Origin: Corydoras sp. C115
Lineage: Eukaryota; Chordata; Actinopteri; Siluriformes; Callichthyidae
Assembly: GCA_019802505.1 (NCBI GenBank)
Contig: JAFMOC010000269.1
Span: 259,501 to 323,500, forward strand
Reading direction: 5' to 3'
DNA length: 64,000 bases
The notes beneath the pieces are model-generated. The model saw only the letters and a program-made list of their open reading frames with translations, ran no database searches and was not told where the DNA came from. A program made the translations under genes and the position numbers. Positions 23,318 to 35,805 of this stretch are shown here, piece by piece (position 1 is the first letter of the stretch; each line of letters opens with the position of its first letter).

Positions 23318-24400
23318 TCCGGCACACCAGCATTCTCAGGATGTACGGCGGGCGTACATAAAGAAAAGCACAGACTGACCCGGATGGGCCCGCTACCACG
23401 CAGCGTCCGGCGGAGGCGGGGGCATGGGACCCACCTCTCCTCCCAACGTTCTCTTAAAAACATTGTCTGCTGGTTAACGTCCCTTCATTCCACTTGGAGG
23501 ATGATGAATACCAAACGATTGACCTCACTGACGCGGCATCCCGGGCCCCGAGCGAGACGCTGAATGGTTCCGTCCGGTGGAACGCTGTGATGAGCGGCTG
23601 CTCTTGGTGGAACAGGAAGCATGGTTCTTTTGAAGCTGGAGTTTGGGGACAGCGATCAGTCCGTGGTGGCGCCCGCGGCAGGTTCAGCCCGTCGAGGTCA
23701 GCTTCTGGTGCCGCGGCCTCCGCTTGGAACATCAATGGCTTTTTTGTGCCGCTGTGATGTTGCAGCGAAACACTGCGATGGAACAGAGGACACGCTCATC
23801 CGGTTCGGTGGACTGGACAGAAGATCAAAGTCCTGCCACTTATTCATCTCACATAATGTGTTGTTTGGTGAAAGGCCTGATGACCCAGTTACTGCTCACA
23901 GGGTTTGGGTCAGTGTGAGCTGAAGGTGGTGAGAGGTGGCTCATAAGTTTGTAACGCCTCTGAGTTTTCGGTGATCACACAGAGTACGATCTGACCAACG
24001 GTCACGAAACTCCAGACCTTCTGCACCACAACTTCTGAAGATTGAAACGGTTCATAACAATCACAAGAATGCAGCCAGCCAGTCCAATAACAAATGAAGG
24101 AAACGCAAACTTTAACCTCAACTCTTAAAAGGTTTACACATTAACTTTTGGACACTTAGACAATACACCAGCATCTTTTACGAGAGCCCATTGTGAGATG
24201 GTTCCATTGTGAGATGGTTCCATTGTGAGATGGTTCCATTGCCCTCCCTTTGTAGCTATAAAACTCTTTAGGAAGTGTTCTACAAACCTTTGGAGGGTAC
24301 ATGTGAGAATTTTGCTCTAGGATGAGATGAGGGATGAGAGAGCCCGGCTCACAGTCTTCATTATAGAGTTTATTAAGGTTGAGGTCAGGGCTCAGTGCAG

Positions 24401-24448
<48 letters not shown>

Positions 24449-24770
24449 TGTTTATTCGTGATGCACTTTGTACAGCAAAAGCTGTTGTACAGCAAAGCGA
24501 GGATCAAAAATTAAGAAACATTTAGATAAAAACAGCTTTGATCTCCATTCCGGTTGAGTTTGTCCTCATCTCAGGCTTTATGGATTTTGATTTGTGCATT
24601 AGAGGACATGACGCTGGAACAGAAAACCTCATCGTTTCCACCTTTGATTTTATTTGCTGTGTTAAATGAAACTCCATGTTCATTGATTAAGAAGTATATA
24701 CAATATATACAAATAATTTGTTTTATACAGAGTACAAAGATGCGTTTCTATAAATTGTTCAAACTGTAGG
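23318..24770. other. kitlg 3' UTR and flank
   Basis: Probable 3' UTR of kitlg, GC-rich to about 23700; no clear AATAAA placed. A 16-bp unit GTGAGATGGTTCCATT occurs three times at 24191-24240. A (TAA)n microsatellite lies at 24403-24449. I see no further exon. Confidence 0.45.
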
Positions 24771-25025
24771 GCAGCAAGGTAGCACATCCGCCTCTCAGAT
24801 TCTGGTTGGAATCCCAGTTTATTGTTGGTGGAGTTTGCATGTTCTCCCCCTGTCTGTGTGGGCTTCTTCCGGGTTCTCCGGTTTCATCCCACAGTCCAAA
24901 AAACGTATTCAGTTTAAATTGCCATATCTATTTATATATAGATATAATATAGTGTGTGTGTCCAGTGATTGGCGCCCTGTTCTGGGTGTGTCTCCCTGGA
25001 TGGACATCCTTTATGTTCTAATGTG
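24770..25025 (+). mobile_element. SINE copy
   Basis: GGTAGCACATCCGCCTCTCA to TCTCCCTGGATGGACATCC, with the core GAGTTTGCATGTTCTCCCCC. Confidence 0.75.
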
Positions 25026-25842
25026 AACCACATTTTAAAATTAATTAACCCCAAAATCTGGTGGACTCCAGACCCTTTTGAGGTTCGAGTCATATGTCGA
25101 CATAATCTTTAACTCTGAGTTGATTAGATTGTAACGTAATAATCTTAATTAGCTGCTTTAGATAAGGACATGTTACTAAATAGTATTTATATAATTAAAA
25201 CAATTAATTCTTATTCTTCTTTAACGAGGTTGCTGTGATGGTCCAGTTTATATTGTGTACTGATTGGAGCACCAGCAAATATAATGAGCGCTTATGATCA
25301 GTGTTAATGAATGTATTGCAGAGACGCAGTGCCAGTTCCACAGTACATAACTTTAATCTTTATATTTCTATATTAAGTATAATTAATGTTTAATTCTAAA
25401 GTGTAGTGAAGGGAGAATCTGTTCTGAGGTCAGCTGTTGATCTAAGACTTCAGTTTAATTACGCCGGGCTGGTGGTGGTGGTGTGGTTGAAGGTCTTGGT
25501 GCGGTTCCGTCAGCGTGTTTCATGCATGGACTTGTGTTTCATGCAGATGCTTTATGATGTTGGCGTGTTGAGTGACACACCGCTGATGTCACATCCTGCT
25601 TCAGGTTCATTCCCACATTCCAAATATTTACAGCATGTGGTTTAAAATGTCACGGTCAGCACGTTTGCTTTGGGAGCGTTGTGAGTATAACGCTGAGGAC
25701 GGTATTTATTTCAATGGTTTAAGATCGTTTAAAGTGAGCGTGTCCCGACATGCGCGTTTGATTTAACATTCTGAAGGCACCGCTCCACCAAACACTGTGT
25801 TTAATTCAGAGGATCCGTCCAACTTTATGGAGTGTATCTGCA
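25026..25842. other. Unassigned intergenic DNA
   Basis: AT-rich to about 25400, then mixed composition. No exon, splice-bounded ORF or repeat recognised between the kitlg and tetraspanin genes. Confidence 0.4.
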
Positions 25843-26273
25843 CTCAGCGGCCACTTTATTAGGTACACTATCCTGATCCTCGGTCTGTAGTGATGCTGAC
25901 GTGGTGGTGCTGTGTTGCAGCATCCTGTATCACTGATGAAGGATGAGAGGATGATGAACACAAACTGTTATATCTACAAGGTGGAGCAGTGAGGTGGAGG
26001 AGTTTAAAAACTCACTGCTGTCTCTGAACCAGCACCACCACTATAACACCAGTATCACTGCAGTACTGACAATCATCCACCACCCTAATTATACCTGCTC
26101 TATGGGGTCCTGATCATTAGAGAACATACCAAAGAGACTAACAGAGTCTGTAGAGGAACAGATGGACTACAGAATGGAACTGTAGAACTACAAAGCCCAT
26201 CGATCTGATCAGAGGAGCTGATGTGGTGGACAGTGAGAGAATTGATGGTGTACCTAATAAAGTGGCCGGTGAG
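25843..26273. mobile_element. Short TIR element (TTTATTAGGTACAC family)
   Basis: Starts CTCAGCGGCCACTTTATTAG and ends with the inverse CTAATAAAGTGGCCGGTGAG: inverted repeats of about 25 bp with one mismatch around 380 bp of non-coding DNA. A related half (GTGTCTAATAAAGTGGCCAG) lies at 19616-19636. I could not settle the target duplication, so the superfamily is open. Confidence 0.7.
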
Positions 26274-27480
26274 AGTATGATGTAAGGTTAAGCAGCAGGA
26301 AATGAACTGATTGTGTCGGTGTAGTGAAGGCGCTGAGTGAACGGTGGTACTGATTAACGGCACCGCTAACGAACGTTGAACTGAGTTGTTTGTGTTCATG
26401 ACAAAAAGCAGAACGTTAAAGTTCTCGTGAGACAGGGTCACATGATCAATCTGTCACCCCATCATGAGTCACATCCCATAATTGGGTTCCACTTTGTGTG
26501 TGTGCTGTTCTGCTTTCGAGCTTTCAGAGCCGCGCTGTCGTCTCTTGATTGATTAATTCTGCATGTCCACATCACAGACGACACCCATGTTTTCCAGAAG
26601 CCTGACAGGTCTGGGACGTGCTGAGCGGTCCCTCGTCTCTGTTCTAAAGGTTTGTTCCTCTTCTGAATTGTCTCTAAGACTCGAGCCTCGCTCATCCAGA
26701 CAATACCCCCGCTGTCCCCTATTGTCATAAAACATGACCTCCGGTCTGTGATGTATGAGGTCAGTGATGGCAGTCTGTCCCTCATCAACCGCAAACGGAC
26801 ACAAACAAAGCGTCCTCTCTTCCTCGCAGACATGCAGCTCATTATGGAGCAGTGTGTCATTGGTCACGCTCCGGTCCGGGCCCTCCATCCTCCGGCGTAG
26901 CATCACAGCACACACTCACCCGCCATGTGATGGAACCCTCTTTAAAGGTTCCTGAGTCATGCTGCGCTGCTCAGTGGGGTCTGGTGTCGGGGGTAATGGG
27001 AGGAGGATGGGGGGGGTCATTAAGGGGGTGACTCATAAAACTTTCTGGACTTCAGAGACAGAGATCAGCGTTCTCCGGCTGTGATTTAGTTTTAAAAACA
27101 GTATTTAAAGTGAAGTGTGACAGTATTTCTGCTGATTGTATTTTACAGTAAAGCATCTTTTATATCATTTATTTATTTACAGTTGAATTCAGTACAGACC
27201 ATGAGCTCCTGATTTATATTCATGTCTAATGATGTCTCATAACTGTTCATTCTAACACAGTATTATAAATAAAGTCCATTAAAATACATAAAGGTAACAA
27301 AAAGTTATTCTCCAGTGAATTTGTGTGTATGTAATATATAAATACAATAACGCGATCATGTCCAGCAGATGAATGATACCCTGCATGATGCTTCTACAGA
27401 TCTTATTATTAAAGAACAAAGTGTGCAGCTCATTCTGAATGTGAAGCATCAGATTTAAGGTTACTGATTTGTACAAGGGC
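26274..27480. other. Unassigned intergenic DNA
   Basis: A moderately GC-rich block at 26460-26990 has overlapping open frames on both strands (up to 132 codons) but no recognisable domain, splice logic or codon signature. The rest is AT-rich. Confidence 0.4.
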
Positions 27481-27925
27481 GTGGCCGTCGGTTTCCATCC
27501 TGATCCGCCTGGATCCTCCGTGTTTCCTCCGGGTTTCCTCCGGGTTTCCTCCGGGTTCTCCGGTTTCCTCCCACAGTCCAAATCATGGATTCAAAGTAAA
27601 TTGGCTGCTCTAAATTGCCCCATATAGTCCATCCATCTATTATCTTGTGCTTTATCCTCTATTTGGGTTATGGGTGGGGTTGGGGGGGGGTTCCCCAAAT
27701 CCCATCAAAAGGAGAATGTTTCAGGAGCTGGGCAGAAGATACACCCAAGACAGGGGGCCAATCTATTACTGGGCTCACACTCACTCTATTTGGGGCAATT
27801 TAAAGCATCCATGTTTTTTCACTGTGGAAGGAAACCAGAGGAAACCCAGAGGAAACCCAGAGGGAACGTAGCTTCCTCAGATTATCCTCTGAAACTCCAC
27901 AGTTCTCCTGGTTCATAGCGTAGTG
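27480..27925. mobile_element. Two convergent SINE copies
   Basis: 27480-27627 is a sense 5'/core part in which TTTCCTCCGGG is repeated three times. 27628-27925 is an antisense 3' part (CTATTATCTTGTGCTTTATC through AACCCAGAGGAAACCCAGAG). Confidence 0.7.
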
Positions 27926-28010
27926 ATTAAAATGTGATTTGTATTTTACTAACACTCATTCTTTATGTCTAAACATGTTAATCTTAATGCAGTCTATGTC
28001 TTTCAACTCT

Positions 28011-28016
28011 TTTATT
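28011..28016 (-). terminator. Candidate polyadenylation signal of the tetraspanin gene
   Basis: TTTATT on the plus strand reads AATAAA on the minus strand, 138 bp after the stop codon. Confidence 0.45.
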
Positions 28017-28153
28017 TTAGATTTGTCTTAATTTTTCTGCTTTTTGTACAGCATGTGTAAATGCAACACTGTTCTGAGAGAGGTGGGGAAACTCTTTGAC
28101 CTGAACTGTATTTAATTAGATGTTTTTATAATAATGACTCTGATATTATGTAA

Positions 28154-30900
<2,747 letters not shown>

Positions 30901-31299
30901 GTTGTCCAATGAGCAGCTGGTAACCAAGACTAACAGTAAACAGACAGTTCCCTGATAGGAGGGAGAATAACTCAGTCTATTGGAGAATTTAAAGACTTCT
31001 TCTTTAATAAAACCGGTTTCCTTTGGGGGTTAAATAAAATCTTTCATCCTCCTTCATAACAAGTCTTGACCTGTCTGTGTGAAAGCACTGTAATACACCT
31101 TTAGGACTGAAGTTCACTTCCTTATAACAACACCAATCATTAACCTGATAATTCTCTATCTCCCTCTCCCTCTCTATTTCTGTCTTTCTCAGGACAAAAC
31201 AACAAACCTCTGATATACTAATGATTCAGTTGAAAACATATTTGTACCTTTAGGCCTCTAAATTTCACAGTCCTGTAATTAACCCTATGGAATTTTTTA

Positions 31300-31432
31300 T
31301 TATTTAGATTGGTGACCTGCCCTGCGTCTACCTGCCCAGCGCCCAAAACATTCTCCACTGAATGGGCATTGTGAACCCCCCCCCCCCCCCCCTGCGCAAC
31401 CCTATTAGTGGATTCAGTGGATAACGAGATAT
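31300..31432 (+). mobile_element. SINE 3' part
   Basis: TGACCTGCCCTGCGTCTACC, CAGCGCCCAAAACATTCTCC, a C-run and TTAGTGGATTCAGTGGATAA. Confidence 0.7.
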
Positions 31433-31539
31433 GAGATATTTTAAGAGGGTGGTATGGGGGTGTAGTGGTCAGCACATCCACCTCTCAGTGCTGGGGTTGC
31501 AGATTGAAACTAGATTTGTATTTCCTGAAGGAACTACGG

Positions 31540-33589
31540 AGATGGCTTTTGAATGCTTGGCCCATGAAGGGGTTAAAATTTGGAGAAAGTGGCAGTTAAT
31601 TTGCCCTGTTGCCCCACATCCGCTGCAGCAGTCTGTGTTGCCTTCAAATAAGGCACCCTTATAAGGCACCCTGGTGACGTCACTCGGCAGGCTCCCTGAT
31701 CCTGATTGGCTGTTGCCTGTGTGTGTGAAAGTGCATGCAGCCCCACACAGTAGAGCTGTGCGATACCAAGAATTTTGGTATCGATCCGATACCAAGTAAA
31801 TACAGGGCCAATATCGCGATATTCGATACCGATACCGATACTTTTTAATATTTAAGCTTCATTGATCCAAAAGACCTAGTATAGAATTTCGCCAAACATT
31901 GTAGGTGACAACAAATAATGTATCCCAATCAACATCTTTGTTTAGAAACAATGGAACAGTAACAAAACAAAGTTTGCTTTAACGTGAGGAAAATATATAT
32001 TTTCGAGGTACAAAAGGAGAAACGACAAAACAAATATAAAGTAAAAATGCTCCCCTCACTAGACAGCTTTTTCTTTCTTTGTTTCTTTTTTTCAAATAGA
32101 ATTGTTCTTGGGCAAAACAATAAAAAAAGAAATTTTCTCCCTTTCAGTGCATTTCTGTTTTTTCTTAAATAAACAGAGTGTAAAAAAATATCACGTAACA
32201 CAACTTAAAACAAAATTTTAGAGTTTAGAGAGCTAACAAACCACAGTACAACAAAATTAACACACCACAACATATTCTGTGAGCAGATATTTTCTCAAGT
32301 TGAACAATACAATTGCTTAATAGAAAGAAAAAAGGATTTTTTTTTTATCTTCAGTGCACTTCTGGCTTTAAGCAAAATAAAATCGATAAGTGAAAATTTA
32401 AGTATAACCCCCACCCCCCATTTAGAACAAAGGATTAGAGGTTTTTATTTAAGAACAGTATCATGTTCACATTTTTGGGTTTCAGTGACATTCACCTGAT
32501 GTTCAGTAGCTGTCCTGCCTTTCATCTTTTTTTTTATCTCCCACTCCGAGTCTCTCTCTCTGTACTGTGACGTGTCGACTTGGGCGGGTCAGGCTGAGCC
32601 CACGTGGCCGCTGTGTCACGTGACTGTGCAACAACAAAAGTGTGTGTGTGTGCCTGTTCCACAGTGATCTCAGCATTACAGACTCAGAGAATAGACTTTG
32701 ATAAATCGGCGTGCGCACGAAAAACTTAAGTATCGATCTTTTTACGCAAGTATTGTTCAATACCAATACCAGCGTTGGTATCGATATTATCGATATTTGT
32801 ATCGATCCGCACAGCTCTACCACACAGAAGAGACTCATTCTCATGTCAGTGTAAAAATCCGTTTTTTCCTTACTCCAAACAAACGCTCATAACTCGGAAA
32901 ATCTTTCACCTATCGCTTAACCAAAGACACCGTTAGAAACTAGACCGTTGGGGGATTATTCTGGTGTAATATGATGCAGATTGAATAAAAAATGACCGAG
33001 TTATGGCGATTTAGAAACTTAGAAGAGGATCCGAAAATCCGTTTTCATTGCAGTCTATGGAGCCGATTCAGGCACTCCTGCCAAACAAACGATCATAGCT
33101 CGGAAACTAAAAGTTCGCGATTTTACAGACGTTTGTTTGGCGAAAAAAAAATGATTCCTGAAACAGAGTGGGGATGACGTCACCCACTCTAGCGGCTCCA
33201 TAGGAAATGAATGGGGTGATTTTTCAGATATTCAAAGATCAATAAAAAGTGATCGGTAAGTCCAATCTTGATAAAAATTTGGACTTTTGCAGACATTTAC
33301 CCCCAGTCTAAGTCTCTGAAGTTTCGTGGCTGTAGCCCGAGTTATGGCCGTCCGAAAATCAGCCCCATTCATTTCTATGGGGATTTTTCAATTTTTAAAC
33401 TTAATTTTATTAAAAACTATAAATGTTACAAACTCCAAAAATACATAGCACAGGTCTCGTGAACATTCCCTACGCAACGGTGTTCGAACCGAGTCGGTAC
33501 GTCGAGCGGTTCGGGCTGAATTAATCGCAGAAATGTGCTGAAGAAGAAAAAGTGTAATATCAATAGATGGCTTTTTTCAAAAGCCATCT
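31540..33589. mobile_element. Palindrome-ended element, Helentron/Helitron2-like (candidate)
   Basis: The left end AGATGGCTTTTGAA (31540-31553) is repeated inverted as TTCAAAAGCCATCT at the right end (33576-33589). The right end itself is a 25-bp hairpin (33565-33589: AGATGGCTTTT, TT, CAAAAGCCATCT). An inverted repeat shared between one terminus and a 3' hairpin, without target duplication, is the Helentron/HINE pattern. Assignment is inference. The interior (GTTATGGCG and TTCATTTCTATGG phrases) is non-coding and is split by hAT 31751-32819. Confidence 0.5.
31751..32819. mobile_element. Non-autonomous hAT element
   Basis: Starts TAGAGCTGTGCGATACCAAG and ends GATCCGCACAGCTCTA, with a perfect 8-bp duplication CCACACAG (31743-31750, 32820-32827). 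Subterminal GATATCGATACC-type motifs occur at both ends. No transposase frame in 1069 bp. Confidence 0.92.
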
Positions 33590-33865
33590 AATTCTGATCT
33601 TCTGATCATGTTCTTTCTGTGAATTTCGTTTAGATCCTTCCACAGTCCAAACGCATTCAAGGTGAATTGGTTGCTCTAAATTGCATATATCTCAATTGCC
33701 GCTGTATGGTGAGTGTGTGCCCGGTGATGTAAAGCCTGGGTGTATCTGCCCAGCATTCTCCCCTGGTTGGGCATGGGACCCTCATAGAGGATTAAGTGCA
33801 GGATAATAAGATAATAATAATGTAGGTTTTTTAATTAATTTTTCTAATTAGCGGCATTTCAAAAG

Positions 33866-34198
33866 TCCATCCAGCAATTATCTTCTGCTTTATCCTATAC
33901 TAGGGTCGTGTCGGTGGTGGGGGGCGCAAGTTTCGGGGGCTGGGCAGATACACCCAGGACAGAGCACCAATCTATCACTGAACATCACTCACTCACACAC
34001 ACACTCTATATGGGGCAATTTGGAGAATTCAGTTGACCTTGATCCATGTTTTTGGACTGTGGGAGAAACCGGAGAACCCGTAGGAAACCCACGCGGACAC
34101 GGGGAGAACATGCAAACTCCACCCAGATTGAGATTAGAACCGGGAATCCCCAGCACTGAGAGGAGAACATGCTAAACTACTAAAACACCGTGCCGCCC
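33866..34198 (-). mobile_element. SINE copy with target duplication
   Basis: CCAGCAATTATCTTCTGCTT to ACCGTGCCGCC. Flanks GCATTTCAAAAG (33854-33865) and GCATTTAAAAAAG (34199-34211) are a slightly decayed duplication. The insertion ends about 325 bp before the lsm8 start codon. Confidence 0.85.
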
Positions 34199-34497
34199 GC
34201 ATTTAAAAAAGTAATAATAATATTATTTTGATTTTAAAATAAAACCCAAACATGGTCTTATTAATAATAATTGATTTAATCATTTTAGATATCTTTATCT
34301 GATATAAATATTTTAAAAAAGGTCTGGCGTCGTCGTGGATTGATTGGTAGAGTCTGCCGGCTGTACAGATCGGTGTACAGATCGGTGATGACTTGGTCGA
34401 GTCTTTCCGTTCTCAGTTTGGATGCAGAGCGGCAGAAAGCGAAGCGCGTCAGGAGATAAAGACAGATCAAAGGAAATAAAGTAATCAACCGCCGGAG

Positions 34498-34522
34498 CAG
34501 CAGCAGCAGCAGCAGCAGCAGC
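34498..34522. repeat. (CAG)8 at the lsm8 start codon
   Basis: Eight CAG units run directly into CATG, so the trinucleotide repeat forms the last 25 bases of the lsm8 5' UTR. Confidence 0.93.
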
Positions 34523-35757
34523 ATGTCCACCGCGCTGGAGAGCTACATCAACCGTATCCTTCACCGCGGGCGGCCCTGCCGAGGCGTCTCTGTCGCTATG
34601 GAGACGCGAGCTAAGCTAGCTGCACGGCTAATCAGCGCGCGCTGCTCAGTGCTAAATGTTTACAATGATAATTAAACTAATTAATAAAGTTCATCACGCT
34701 GTTAGAGTTACACTTAATGAGGGTGCAGGGGCATAGAGCTGACGTGAACATGAAACTTCAAAATCAATCATGTTTTAGAATTAATTATAGTTTCAATTTA
34801 AATGTTTAATTAATTCGCTCCAGTAATTAAAATCAGATTAAAGAGCCGAATGTTCAGAATATTAGAAAAGTTTCAGCTAATGTTTTATTTTATGAAACTT
34901 CAGCTTTAATGTTTATTTCGGTTCCTCTGGTTCTGTCAGGCGGCACGTGGCTTAGTGTTTAGCATGTTCTCCTCTCAGAGCTAGGGATTCCCGGTTCTAA
35001 TCCCAATCTGGGTGGAGTTTGCATGTTCTCCCCGTGTCCGCGTGGGTTTCCTCCTGGTTCTCTGGTTTCCTCCCACAGTCCAAAAACATGGATCAAGGTG
35101 AATTGAATTCTCCAAATTGCCCCATATAGAGTGTGTGTGTGTGTGTATGTGTGATAGATTGCCCCCTGTCCTGGGTGTATCTGCCCAGCGCCCAAAATGT
35201 TCTCCCCTGAATGGGCATGGGGAACCCCCCCCCCCCTCCGCGACCCTAATATAGGATAAAGAGGAAGGTAATGGATGGATGGATTGTTCTGTCAGTGGAT
35301 CTAATGTATTATTCATGCAGGGGGGGGTCGTCATGCCCATTCAAGGGAGAAGGTTTCGGGCGTTGGACAGATACACCCAGGACAGGACGCCAACTATCAC
35401 TGGGCACACACTCACTCACACACACACACACACACACACACTATATGGGGCAATTTGGAGAATTCAATTCACCTTGATCCATGTTTTTGGACTGTGGGAG
35501 GAAACCCGGAGGAAACCCACACGGACACGGTGAGAACATGGAAACTCCACCTAGATGAGGATTCGAACCGGGAATCTCTAGTGCTGAGAGGAGAACATGC
35601 TAAACCACTAAGCCACCGTGCCGCCCAGGAATTATTCAGCAGATGGAAATTATATCAGAGTTTATTTGTTAGGAGCAAGAAAAGTGATGTGATTTATTTT
35701 GCATTCTGTACTTACACACAGAGACGTGTGTCCTTCACGTGCAACCCATCCATTCAG

Positions 35758-35805
<48 letters not shown>

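Larger units (their letters stand above)
31446..33820 (+). mobile_element. SINE split by a nested insertion
   Basis: The head (GGGTGTAGTGGTCAGCACAT, CCTCTCAGTGCTGGGG) lies at 31446-31539. The core and 3' part (TCCACAGTCCAAACGCATTC, CAGCATTCTCCCCTGGTTGG) resume at about 33610-33820. The gap is filled by the palindrome-ended element 31540-33589. Confidence 0.65.

Noticed and set aside
26462..26915. Overlapping open frames of 120-132 codons in a GC-richer block
   Set aside because: No recognisable domain and equally open on both strands; no splice-linked neighbours. Left as unassigned DNA.
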